Assembly (NCBI GenBank): GCA_030154385.1
Contig: JASKJZ010000059.1
Location: 1-10,175 of the forward strand
Length of the DNA: 10,175 nt
Source of the DNA: Clostridiales bacterium
GTDB lineage: Bacteria > Bacillota_A > Clostridia > Lachnospirales > Lachnospiraceae
Direction: 5' to 3'
Made by a program: the position numbers and the translations under genes. Shown here one piece after another: positions 1 through 6,498 of the stretch (its first letter is position 1; each line of letters begins with the position of its first letter). The notes under the pieces are model-generated. The model was not told the DNA's origin. It did not search any database and was given only the letters and a program-made list of their open reading frames with translations.

Positions 1-158
1 GATATATCCAAAATGGACGAGTCAATCAAGTTGAAAGCATAAGGTCCTAACAGCATTCCCGTCAAAATCATCCCAAGCAGGCTAGGAAGACCCGCCTTTT
101 TACAAAGAGCTCCCGCTCCCATTCCAATCAATAACATCAGTGCAATACTAAATAACAT
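1..158 (-). CDS. Cation:proton antiporter, N-terminal part (runs off the window)
   Basis: Only the first 52 codons are present. They encode a hydrophobic start (MLFSIALMLLIGMGAGALC), a short basic turn (KKAGLPSL), then a second hydrophobic stretch with LGMILTGMLLGP. This helix-turn-helix with a G-L-P-x-L-x-G-x-x-x-x-G-x-x-L-G-P pattern is typical of the first two membrane segments of CPA-type Na+/H+ exchangers. Two in-frame ATGs lie back to back. The second, ending at 158, sits 5 nt after GGAGG and is preferred; the first, at 161, has only 2 nt. A fluoride riboswitch and terminator lie directly upstream. Antiporters of this kind are a known class of fluoride-riboswitch target, so the protein probably helps remove fluoride or restore ion balance during fluoride stress. 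Transporter class is fairly certain; the transported ion is inferred from the riboswitch. Confidence 0.8.
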   Translation of the reverse strand, partial: MLFSIALMLLIGMGAGALCKKAGLPSLLGMILTGMLLGPYAFNLIDSSILDI

Positions 159-175
159 CATTTCCTCCTTTTCAC

Positions 176-223
176 AAAAAAAGCTGACAAAATCTGCGTT
201 TTTAACACAGAAGTCATCAGCTT
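176..223 (-). terminator. Riboswitch-controlled intrinsic terminator in the antiporter leader
   Basis: On the minus strand AAGCTGA (223 to 217) pairs with TCAGCTT (187 to 181). An inner stem CTGTG/CGCAG closes a 7-nt loop, and seven Ts (182 to 176) follow at the end of the stem. The left arm reuses aptamer bases: the 3' arm of the short aptamer stem, the conserved UGAUG and the pseudoknot strand ACUUC. Aptamer folding and terminator folding are therefore mutually exclusive, the arrangement of an ON switch: ligand-bound aptamer, no terminator, antiporter expressed. Confidence 0.8.
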
Positions 224-272
224 AAAAGCGGTTCAAGTAAAATACTTTGGGAGCACTTCATTCCCATTCCTA
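207..272 (-). promoter_or_regulatory. Fluoride riboswitch aptamer (crcB motif)
   Basis: Read on the minus strand from about 270, the RNA has a first stem-loop GGGAAUGAAGUGCUCCC. A linker with an optional small hairpin (AAGUA-UUU-UACUU) follows, then AACCGCUU-UU-AAGC and UGAUGACUUCUG. These match the fluoride aptamer parts: a GG..AUG..CC hairpin, an AACCGC..GC stem, and the invariant UGAUG-n-C-UUCU segment. The diagnostic pseudoknot is present, because loop bases GAAGU are exactly complementary to ACUUC in the 3' segment. The downstream gene is an antiporter, a known target class. I recognised this by eye from the published consensus, not by a covariance search, but all elements are in the right order. 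Confidence 0.88.
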
Positions 273-297
273 TCAAGTTTTCAAATAATACTTAATA

Positions 298-326
298 AAA
301 GTAGCACACTACCCTTTGTTTGTCAA
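298..326 (-). promoter_or_regulatory. Promoter for the fluoride-riboswitch/antiporter transcript
   Basis: A perfect -35 TTGACA (326 to 321) is followed by a 17-nt spacer and TACTTT (303 to 298). The -10 is weak by itself but is preceded by TGC, an extended -10 (TGn). Transcription would begin near 290, about 20 nt before the aptamer, so the whole riboswitch is transcribed. Confidence 0.7.
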
Positions 327-416
327 CCAAAAAAATCGCTATGTCCTTAGTTTTTTGACGGTCCAAAAAGTCCCATATAATTAAAACTCCTCCTGTCTTA
401 GTTCTCTTTACTGTTC

Positions 417-2567
417 CTAAACATAATAAAATTCTGCCCTATTTTGTGCTGTACTGTCTCCTCCAATATATACATAAAATAACCCTGGTTCTGCGTCATA
501 GCTCATGTCACGTTGATAATAGCGAAGCATATCTTTTGCAATCGAAAAGCTGACCGTTCTACTTTCTCCCGGCAATAAACGGATCTTTTCAAAGCCCTTT
601 AATTCTCGAACAGGTCTTACTACAGATCCCTTTACATCCTGAAGATACAGCTGCACAACCTCCTCACCTTCATATGCTCCTGTATTTTTCACCGTTACCG
701 ATGCATGAATGATCTCGTCCTGTGACATCCTATCGCGATCTAAAATAACATCTGAATATGTAAATGTGGTATAGGATAGACCAAATCCAAATGGAAACAA
801 AGGTTCATTTGGAATATCCAAATACCTGGAAAAGAAACGCTCCTGACAGCCCTCCATGCAAGGACGTCCCGTCGAAAATCCATTGTAATACACCGGAACC
901 TGCCCCACACTATATGGGAAGGACATCGCAAGCTTTCCAGAAGGATTTGCCTTGCCAAACAATACATTGGCAATCGCAGTTCCCCCTTCCGTACCTGGCA
1001 TCCACACCTCCAGAACCGCCTTTGCATACTGGCAGACTTCGCGTAAATCAAGCGGTCTTCCATTAAAAAGTACGACTACAATGTTTTGATTTACTGCATA
1101 AATTTCCTTTAATAAATTTAATTGATGCAAGGGCAGTGTTATATTGGCTCTGCTTGCGGCCTCACCTGATTGACTCGGATGTTCTCCAATCGCAACCACA
1201 ACATAGTCCGCTTCCGATGCTGCTTTAATTGCTCGAATCAAAAGTGCAAGTTCCTCTTCCTTGCTAAGCTTACCCTCTGCATGTCCTGAGCCAAATTCCG
1301 GGATTTTCTCTCCCGATTCTAACAGTTCACACCCCTGTTCAAATACAAAGCGATTGGCATACTCGCCGCCTTCTAGTGCTTCACGAAGAGAAACTGTCTC
1401 CTCTTCTTTTGCAAAAATTGACCAGCAGCCATAAATCCTTTTCGTCTCTACATAAGGCCCGATAAAAGCTATCGTTTTTCCCTTGTTTGAAAGCGGCAGC
1501 ATCTCTTCTTCATTTTTTAATAACACAAATGATTTTTCTGCCATTTCTCTTGCGACATTTCGATGTTCCTCGCACAAAAGCAAACGTTGCTCCTCCTCTT
1601 CGTCTGCATCCTTATAAGGATTTTCGAAAAGACCAAGCTTATTTTTTAATTCCAGGATACGAAGTACGCATTCATCAATCATAGCTTCGCTTATTTTCTC
1701 CTCCTCCAAAAGCTTTTGCAAGGCATTGCTATAAATCATTGACATCATGTCAATGTCAACACCAGCTTCTAACGAAAGCTTGGCAGCCTCTTCCTTATCT
1801 GTGGCAACTCCATGCAAGATTAGTTCCGCAATCGCACCCCAGTCGGAGATTAGAACCCCTTGAAAACCCATTTCCTCTCGCAGTACGTCTTGCATCAACC
1901 ATTTATTTCCAGTCGAAGGGATGCGATCCAAGGTATTAAAAGAAGTCATCACCAGTTCACTGCCTGCGTCAATTGCTGCCTTATAGGCTGGAAGATACGC
2001 CTCTCTTAGTGTCCGCTCGGATAACTCGACTTCGTTATAGTCACGTCCTCCAACGGGTGCTCCATACCCTGCAAAATGCTTCACGCAAGCTGCAAGCTTC
2101 CCTTTTTCTGAGACATCCTTACCCTGATATCCCTCTATCATCGCTTTTGCATAACAAGCATTTAAATAGGTGTCCTCACCCGTCGATTCCATAACTCTTC
2201 CCCATCTTGCATCCCTTACTAAATCCACCATCGGAGAAAAAGTAACATGAAGACCTGCGGCGGCTGACTCCTTTGCTGCAATGGACGCTCCCTCTTTTAA
2301 AAGCTCTGGTTCAAACGTACAGCCCTGTGCCAGCGGTATCGGAAATATGGTCTGATATCCATTGATGATATCTGCCATAAATAACATCGGAATCCCGTGC
2401 GGATGTTTCTCCATATAATCCGTTTGGATTTGTTTTAATTTTTTTGCTCCTATACTACTAAGAATCGTGCCCGCCATCTGGATATTTGCCTCTGTGATTC
2501 CCATCTGACTGACAGGCCCCGTAACAACGGCACCCTCTTCATAAATCTGCCCAACAATTTGTGTCAT
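417..2567 (-). CDS. Glycoside hydrolase family 3 beta-glycosidase (BglX-like), main frame
   Basis: This 716-codon open frame encodes a GH3 enzyme, a retaining exo-acting beta-glucosidase or beta-xylosidase. Domain 1 (about 1-320) is the TIM-barrel, with the substrate-site KHF at 163-165 and the nucleophile Asp242 in LISDWG. Domain 2 (about 335-560) carries SGEAASR, whose Glu469 is a candidate acid/base, and the typical MPGTEGG and NPSGKL motifs. Residues about 640-710 form the C-terminal fibronectin III-like domain after FPFGFGLSYT. There is no signal peptide, so the enzyme is probably cytoplasmic and acts on imported oligosaccharides. The ATG at 2567 has no ribosome site. The natural start appears to be at 2628 in another frame, separated by a frameshift near 2575-2580 (separate entry). 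Substrate cannot be told from sequence alone. No convincing terminator follows the stop. Confidence 0.93.
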   Translation of the reverse strand: MTQIVGQIYEEGAVVTGPVSQMGITEANIQMAGTILSSIGAKKLKQIQTDYMEKHPHGIPMLFMADIINGYQTIFPIPLAQGCTFEPELLKEGASIAAKESAAAGLHVTFSPMVDLVRDARWGRVMESTGEDTYLNACYAKAMIEGYQGKDVSEKGKLAACVKHFAGYGAPVGGRDYNEVELSERTLREAYLPAYKAAIDAGSELVMTSFNTLDRIPSTGNKWLMQDVLREEMGFQGVLISDWGAIAELILHGVATDKEEAAKLSLEAGVDIDMMSMIYSNALQKLLEEEKISEAMIDECVLRILELKNKLGLFENPYKDADEEEEQRLLLCEEHRNVAREMAEKSFVLLKNEEEMLPLSNKGKTIAFIGPYVETKRIYGCWSIFAKEEETVSLREALEGGEYANRFVFEQGCELLESGEKIPEFGSGHAEGKLSKEEELALLIRAIKAASEADYVVVAIGEHPSQSGEAASRANITLPLHQLNLLKEIYAVNQNIVVVLFNGRPLDLREVCQYAKAVLEVWMPGTEGGTAIANVLFGKANPSGKLAMSFPYSVGQVPVYYNGFSTGRPCMEGCQERFFSRYLDIPNEPLFPFGFGLSYTTFTYSDVILDRDRMSQDEIIHASVTVKNTGAYEGEEVVQLYLQDVKGSVVRPVRELKGFEKIRLLPGESRTVSFSIAKDMLRYYQRDMSYDAEPGLFYVYIGGDSTAQNRAEFYYV

Positions 2568-2628
2568 CTGATTGTTTTTCTTCTAACGACAGGCTTGCCA
2601 GACAGCTTTTAAGCTCTTCCTTTGTCAT
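2539..2628 (-). pseudogene. Out-of-frame true 5' end of the GH3 gene (frameshift)
   Basis: The ATG at 2628 follows AGGAGG (2644 to 2639) by 10 nt and opens a frame of 29 codons, beginning MTKEELKSCLASLSLEEK and stopping at 2539. MTxEELKxxLxxLSLEEK is the expected N-terminus of cytoplasmic GH3 enzymes and should run straight into the xxQMTQ that starts the 716-codon frame. Here it is out of frame. The genome has one base too many or two too few around the run of five As and C at 2579 to 2574. Two missing bases would restore the usual LEEKxxQM spacing. This is a mutation, a sequencing error, or less likely recoding. If real, only weak internal initiation at 2567 would yield the main protein. 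Confidence 0.75.
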
Positions 2629-2677
2629 ATTTAACCTTCCTCCTCTGATTCATTTTTCATCTGTCTTTTATAGCTTC

Positions 2678-2686
2678 ATTATAACA
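2678..2686 (-). promoter_or_regulatory. Extended -10 promoter for the GH3 gene
   Basis: TGTTATAAT is a perfect -10 TATAAT (2683 to 2678) with the TGn extension. It lies 50 nt before the ATG at 2628 and just after the preceding gene's stop at 2715. No good -35 hexamer stands at 16-18 nt, which is common for extended -10 promoters. It suggests the GH3 gene is transcribed separately from the polymerase operon upstream. Confidence 0.55.
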
Positions 2687-2714
2687 GATACGTTGTAAAA
2701 CATACCACTAATTT

Positions 2715-2981
2715 TTATAAAATCGAACCACCGTATGAAAGCAGCACCCACCTGTGCGTGCTCACATGATACGCAATCTTAAGTGGCTTTCGAAGGTTTT
2801 CCTCTTCTATATAACAAGAATAGACAACCGTTAAAATCCCTGCCCGCTTATCCTCTCTTGCATATTCAATCTCCACTATCCTATACGTATGAAGCTGATG
2901 TGCCTCGTCCTCAAGACGGATATACACTGGCTTGATTTCTCCAATCGTATTAAATGTCGCATTTACATCAACTGGAATCAT
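2715..2981 (-). CDS. Unrecognised 88-residue protein coupled to the Y-family polymerase
   Basis: I do not recognise a family. The 88-residue product begins MIPVDVNATFNTIGEIKPVY and is rich in alternating hydrophobic/polar stretches with many aromatic and charged residues (VYIRLED, YRIVEIEYA, LTVVYSCYI). This suggests a small all-beta fold. There is no signal peptide, membrane segment or metal motif; the single Cys is in VVYSCYIEE. Its ATG overlaps the stop of the polymerase gene (ATGA, 2981 to 2978), with an AGAGG site 4 nt upstream inside that gene. Translation is thus coupled and the gene shares the SOS promoter. The position recalls YolD-like small proteins beside UvrX-type polymerases in Bacillus, but I see no sequence likeness I could defend. 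A role as polymerase partner is inferred from context only. Confidence 0.8.
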   Translation of the reverse strand: MIPVDVNATFNTIGEIKPVYIRLEDEAHQLHTYRIVEIEYAREDKRAGILTVVYSCYIEEENLRKPLKIAYHVSTHRWVLLSYGGSIL

Positions 2982-4243
2982 TGTACCTCTACCTTATCAT
3001 AATCAACTGACAGCTTTTCTCGTCCCACTCCACCTATCATATGATAAACTTCATGATTCACAAAGCATGCCCGTTTGATTGAATCATTACCAAATCGTCC
3101 TCGAATTTCATCCACCGCTCGCTCCAAATTTTTTTCTCTCTCAAAAAAGTCCGTGTGAAACAAATCCATCTGCCAAATACCATCTTCTTTTTTTGCCTTT
3201 GCTGTATGAACACCCAACTGCCGAATGGGTGTGGTTTTATCCCACATGTATTCAAAAAGCTCCACGGCACTTTGATAGATTTCTGTCGTAACATTGGTCG
3301 CACGTGATAAGGTTTCCTGATGGGATATATGGGTGAAATCAAAAAAGGTAATTGAGACAGATACTACCGATATTACCGCATTGTCCTTTCGCAAACGGGT
3401 GGAAACCGTTTCAGAAATTGACAGCAAATATAGTTTTGCTTCCTCCGCCGTTTTAATGTCATGTGGAATCGTAGCACTGTTTCCATATCCTTTATTGTCA
3501 GGAGGTGTCGCTACTACATTTCCTGGATCAATCCCATTTGCAAACATATGAATGATGGCTCCGTGCTTGTTAAGATGCGCCCGCAGCATCGAAGGATCTG
3601 CATTTGCAAGATCTCCAATCGTTCGAATTCCCAAAGTCAAAAGCTTTTTTGTAGTTCCTCTTCCCACGAAAAAAAGCTCCGAAACAGGAAGCGGCCACAT
3701 CTTTTTTTTAATTTCCGCTGGAAACAGAGTATGCACCATATCCGGTTTCTTTAAATCGCCCGCCATCTTTGCCAGTAGTTTATTATTTGAAATCCCAACA
3801 TTTACAGTAAAGCCAAGCTCTCGATGAATCGTATCCTTAATCAAATTGGCAGCTACAACGGGTGAACCATATAATCCGTTTGTCCCTGTCATATCACAGT
3901 AAGCCTCATCCACACTGTATTTTTCCACAACGGGGGCAAATCGATTTAGGATTTCAAAAAACTGGGCAGAGCATTGCTCATATAAATTATAATGAGGCGG
4001 GACAATGACAAGAGAAGGACATTTTTTTAATGCCGCTCCTAAAGGCTCTCCTGTTTGTATACCAAATCGCTTCGCCTGCGTGGACTTTGCCAATATAATA
4101 CCGCTTCGCTTTTGCTTATCGCCCCCCACTGCAGAAGGAATCTCTCGTAAATCCAGTGTTCCCTGCTCATGTGACAGTCGATAAACGGCTTCCCAGCTCA
4201 AAAATGCAGCATTCACATCAACATGAAAGATTAATTTTTCCAA
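2978..4243 (-). CDS. dinB: Y-family DNA polymerase (DinB/Pol IV type), SOS-regulated
   Basis: This translesion polymerase copies damaged DNA with low fidelity. Numbered from the TTG start (421 residues), the palm has IFHVDVNAAF with metal-binding Asp9 and the likely steric-gate Phe14, and YSVDEAYCDMTG with catalytic Asp112-Glu113. A helix-hairpin-helix region (about 190-215, FFVGRGTTKKLLTLGIRTIG) and a little-finger domain (about 255-355) follow. QMDLF at 358-362 fits the QLxLF-type beta-clamp binding motif. A GTG at 4255 is in frame, but AGAGG overlaps it. TTG at 4243 lies 8-9 nt after AGAGGTG and gives the normal family start MEKLIFHVD, so I chose TTG. The gene has its own promoter with a LexA box, and its stop overlaps the next gene. 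No catalytic residue is missing. Confidence 0.93.
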   Translation of the reverse strand: MEKLIFHVDVNAAFLSWEAVYRLSHEQGTLDLREIPSAVGGDKQKRSGIILAKSTQAKRFGIQTGEPLGAALKKCPSLVIVPPHYNLYEQCSAQFFEILNRFAPVVEKYSVDEAYCDMTGTNGLYGSPVVAANLIKDTIHRELGFTVNVGISNNKLLAKMAGDLKKPDMVHTLFPAEIKKKMWPLPVSELFFVGRGTTKKLLTLGIRTIGDLANADPSMLRAHLNKHGAIIHMFANGIDPGNVVATPPDNKGYGNSATIPHDIKTAEEAKLYLLSISETVSTRLRKDNAVISVVSVSITFFDFTHISHQETLSRATNVTTEIYQSAVELFEYMWDKTTPIRQLGVHTAKAKKEDGIWQMDLFHTDFFEREKNLERAVDEIRGRFGNDSIKRACFVNHEVYHMIGGVGREKLSVDYDKVEVQ

Positions 4244-4259
4244 ACGTATGTTCACCTCT
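4241..4259 (-). promoter_or_regulatory. Ribosome site that decides the polymerase start (TTG)
   Basis: The minus strand reads AAGAGGTG (about 4260 to 4253), then AACATACGT, then TTG (4243 to 4241). The GTG at 4255 to 4253 is itself the end of the Shine-Dalgarno stretch, so it cannot be spaced properly as a start. The TTG is correctly spaced. Confidence 0.6.
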
Positions 4260-4269
4260 TTTCTAAGCC

Positions 4270-4298
4270 ATTATAACAAACATTTGTTCGTTTTTCAA
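4270..4298 (-). promoter_or_regulatory. SigA-type promoter of the polymerase operon
   Basis: TTGAAA (4298 to 4293), a 17-nt spacer and a perfect TATAAT (4275 to 4270) form a near-consensus promoter. The gap between the SRAP stop (4316) and the polymerase start is fully explained by this promoter and its operator. Confidence 0.85.
4277..4290 (-). promoter_or_regulatory. LexA/DinR operator (SOS box)
   Basis: CGAACAAATGTTTG matches the Firmicutes LexA consensus CGAACRNRYGTTYG at every fixed position. It fills most of the spacer between -35 and -10, so bound LexA would block RNA polymerase. Cleavage of LexA after DNA damage would release the polymerase and the coupled 88-residue protein. Confidence 0.92.
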
Positions 4299-4315
4299 GA
4301 GGTATTCTTTTCCTT

Positions 4316-4909
4316 CTATAAATCCAACGTCATTTGCACATTTTCCCCGATACAGCGTAACGGTTCTGGTACCTGTAAGCTTATTTTTTCTGCCTTTTCA
4401 AAATCAAAAAGCCAAGGCTCCAACTGCTCTTTTTTTAACAAAAGCGGCATTCTTTCATGGATATCTGCCACCGATTGATTGGCCTGTGTGGTAAGGATTA
4501 CAAAGCTTGGCACAGATGAAATAAAGTCAAAAATCCCTGCAAAATATAACATAGAAGCGTCTTTCGATGAAAAAGAAAATTTTTCCTTGTTCGCATTCCA
4601 TTCATAAAAACCAGAGGCTGGAATAATGCATCGCCGATTCTGCATGGCTTCTCTAAACAGGCGCTTACTGGCTGCGGTCTCTACCCTTGCATTAATTATA
4701 AGGTTCTTCCCGTTTGGGTTTGCAAATCCCCATTTTAAAGCAGTTGGTTCCATGTGATTTTTTTTGCTGATCCATCCGAGTGCATAATCGGTCGGTCGGA
4801 TGTCCCCTGTCTTTTTTATTAAAGATGCCTGTTCTCTTTCCTCCAACTTTTTTAGTATCTTATCAATCTCTTTTGATGTTTCATCATCAATAAAATAACG
4901 TCCGCACAT
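4316..4909 (-). CDS. SRAP-domain protein (YedK/HMCES family, abasic-site crosslinker)
   Basis: SRAP proteins protect abasic sites in single-stranded DNA by forming a covalent thiazolidine link through the amino-terminal Cys exposed after Met removal. This protein has MCGRYF at the start (catalytic Cys2), INARVETA with Asn73, GFYEW with Glu103 and IHERMP with His151, which match the known catalytic set Cys-Asn-Glu-His. Length is 197 residues, near the usual 200-230. Another ATG lies two codons upstream (4915), but it would bury the Cys behind Met-Pro. AGGAG at 4923-4919 is 9 nt from the 4909 ATG and only 3 nt from the other, so 4909 is the start. A terminator hairpin abuts the ribosome site. 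The gene sits directly before the SOS-controlled polymerase, consistent with a damage-response role, but has no LexA box of its own that I can see. Confidence 0.93.
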   Translation of the reverse strand: MCGRYFIDDETSKEIDKILKKLEEREQASLIKKTGDIRPTDYALGWISKKNHMEPTALKWGFANPNGKNLIINARVETAASKRLFREAMQNRRCIIPASGFYEWNANKEKFSFSSKDASMLYFAGIFDFISSVPSFVILTTQANQSVADIHERMPLLLKKEQLEPWLFDFEKAEKISLQVPEPLRCIGENVQMTLDL

Positions 4910-4923
4910 TGGCATTCTCTCCT

Positions 4924-4965
4924 AAAAAAGGACATGGCAAAATCAAGTCACAGCCATGTCCTTTT
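4924..4965 (-). terminator. Strong intrinsic terminator after the MCP gene, abutting the SRAP ribosome site
   Basis: A perfect 13-bp inverted repeat, AAAAGGACATGGC and GCCATGTCCTTTT, has a 14-nt loop. It is followed on the minus strand by a run of six Ts that ends exactly where AGGAG of the SRAP gene begins. It lies 7 nt after the MCP stop, so it should end the MCP transcript. Its position also puts it in the leader of any SRAP transcript that starts upstream. Confidence 0.9.
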
Positions 4966-4971
4966 GAAAAA

Positions 4972-6297
4972 TTATAATTGAAAGTTCTGAATGGATTGAT
5001 CCAACTGTTCGGTAAGCTGAATCTGTTCTTCCATCGAGGTGTTCGTTTTCTCCACTAAGGTCTGGATATGTAAAAGACTATCTGCAATTTCATTACTTGA
5101 AGAAGACGTCTTTCCTGACGAAGCCAACACCCGATCCATCACGGTATGTACTTGTCCAATCAAGTCATCCACCGACTGCGTCGAATCGGATACCTTCTCT
5201 GATATCACACTGATTAGCTTGGCATCTGCCTCATACTGTTTCCCAGTATCCAAGAGCAACGCATAATCCGCTTTTACATAGCGTTCGATATAATCAAGCA
5301 CATCGCTTGCACTATCCGTCAGATTTAAAAAGACATCATTTACCTGTGAAACCAAAGCTTCTACATTGGTAATTGCATTGGTGGATTGTTCCGCCAGTTT
5401 TTTGATTTCATCTGCAACCACGGCAAACCCTTTTCCCTGATCTCCTGCTCTGGCTGCCTCAATGGAAGCATTCAAGGCTAACAGATTGGTTTGTTCGGAA
5501 ATCCCTTTTATTGTATCCGACATAACCTTAATCTCTTCCACAATTTTTCCTGCTTCAATTGCGTGTTTTATTTTTTCTTGTTTTTCGTCATAGGTTGAAG
5601 TTGCTACTTCTAGAGAGCTTGCCACCTTTTCCTTCATCCTGGTTGCTCTTCCCTCCATCTTTTCAGAGGATTCCAAACCATCCGACACCTGACTCATAAG
5701 TGCCTGCGTTGTTTGCAGCATCTGCTGCAGGGCGGCGTTGGCTTCTTCTACCTCTTGTACCAATACAGAGGCCTCTTTTGTTAAATCCTCGGAAGAATCA
5801 TGTATCTCCTCAATGCTTTGGTTCGAGTTTTTCGAAAGATTAGCCAGCTCATAGCTGGACACATTCATCTGCCCTGATATTTCCTTCATATCAAGCAAGG
5901 CTTGCCGGATATGATCGGCTGCCTTATAAAGCTGCGTGCCAAGCAATCCAATGTCATCCTTTCCCTTAATGTCAATTTCACTGGAAAAATTCCCATTTCC
6001 AATTTCTTTTGTAAATTCTGCCACTTTTTTCAGTCGCTTTAAAACAAGACGATCATAGACAAATACAATAATAAAGACAGAAATAATCAGATTCAGTAAA
6101 GTCGTCACAACAATACCTACAATACCATCCATTACAATGGTATTAACCCCAAGCCCCTCCAGGGTATCTCTTCCGCGTGCAATTGCTAAGTTCACAAGCT
6201 GTCCAATATAAGAATTGAAGAGCTGGACAACAACAATCGCTGCTATCAGTTTAAACTTAATGGAATAAATGGTATTTTTCAAAAACTTCTCTCTCAT
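4972..6297 (-). CDS. Methyl-accepting chemotaxis protein with very short extracellular loop
   Basis: This transmembrane chemoreceptor (441 residues) signals to CheA/CheW. Membrane segments lie at about 16-39 and 58-82, with only about 18 residues between them, so there is no classical extracellular sensor domain. A HAMP domain (about 83-135, with [10 protein letters not shown]) and a long coiled-coil signalling domain follow. Its tip is well conserved at about 265-305 ([20 protein letters not shown], then [16 protein letters not shown]). The coiled coil has many Glu/Gln/Ser/Thr pairs suited to methylation. The C-terminus (QNFQL) lacks the aromatic pentapeptide that recruits CheR in some receptors. 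The ATG follows GGAGG by 7 nt. It is monocistronic: own promoter upstream and strong terminator downstream. The stimulus is unknown; sensing at the membrane or through a partner is likely. Confidence 0.95.
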   Translation of the reverse strand: MREKFLKNTIYSIKFKLIAAIVVVQLFNSYIGQLVNLAIARGRDTLEGLGVNTIVMDGIVGIVVTTLLNLIISVFIIVFVYDRLVLKRLKKVAEFTKEIGNGNFSSEIDIKGKDDIGLLGTQLYKAADHIRQALLDMKEISGQMNVSSYELANLSKNSNQSIEEIHDSSEDLTKEASVLVQEVEEANAALQQMLQTTQALMSQVSDGLESSEKMEGRATRMKEKVASSLEVATSTYDEKQEKIKHAIEAGKIVEEIKVMSDTIKGISEQTNLLALNASIEAARAGDQGKGFAVVADEIKKLAEQSTNAITNVEALVSQVNDVFLNLTDSASDVLDYIERYVKADYALLLDTGKQYEADAKLISVISEKVSDSTQSVDDLIGQVHTVMDRVLASSGKTSSSSNEIADSLLHIQTLVEKTNTSMEEQIQLTEQLDQSIQNFQL

Positions 6298-6335
6298 TTG
6301 TTTTCCTCCGTATATTTAATCAGGATGTTACTTTC

Positions 6336-6363
6336 AGTATAATGAAAAATAACGTTACGTCAA
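6336..6363 (-). promoter_or_regulatory. Promoter of the MCP gene
   Basis: TTGACG (6363 to 6358), a 16-nt spacer and TATACT (6341 to 6336) stand about 38 nt before the MCP ATG. The spacer begins with the palindrome TAACGTTA (6350-6357), which could be a regulator site or chance. The promoter diverges from the fetAB promoter. Confidence 0.7.
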
Positions 6364-6428
6364 TAAAAAAAACATGAAGTTTCTCTTAAAAACATACCTT
6401 ATTCTTTTTGTAAAACATCGGTATTTTG

Positions 6429-6457
6429 TTGCAGTATCTCCAACTCACTATTATAAT
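6429..6457 (+). promoter_or_regulatory. Promoter of the fetAB operon
   Basis: TTGCAG (6429-6434), a 17-nt spacer and a perfect TATAAT (6452-6457) lie 42 nt before the ATG at 6499. The -35 is only half conserved. I see no recognisable Fur-like palindrome around it. Confidence 0.55.
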
Positions 6458-6498
6458 AAAAGACAGTTCCTTTTCCCTTTTTTGAAAGTTGGTGCCCT

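Noticed and set aside
740..1066. Open frames on both strands inside the GH3 gene, including one antisense frame of 100 codons
   Set aside because: They have no ribosome sites or family-like sequence and are shadows of the strongly supported GH3 frame.
2570..2585. Programmed -1 frameshifting in the GH3 gene at an A-rich slippery site
   Set aside because: The run has five As before the C, not the six of an A-AAA-AAC heptamer, and joining the frames needs a +1 or -2 shift, not -1. No clear downstream stimulator was seen. Mutation or sequencing error is simpler.
4913..4915. ATG at 4915 as the start of the SRAP protein
   Set aside because: It would place Met-Pro before the catalytic MCGRY, hiding the Cys that must be at the amino terminus, and its ribosome spacing is only 3 nt.
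4998..5011. Second LexA box upstream of the SRAP gene (CGAACAGTTGGATC)
   Set aside because: Only the CGAAC half-site is right; the second half does not match GTTYG, and it lies inside the MCP coding region.
6364..6498. Fur-type iron operator at the fetAB promoter
   Set aside because: The area is AT-rich but has no recognisable GATAATGATAATCATTATC-like palindrome.
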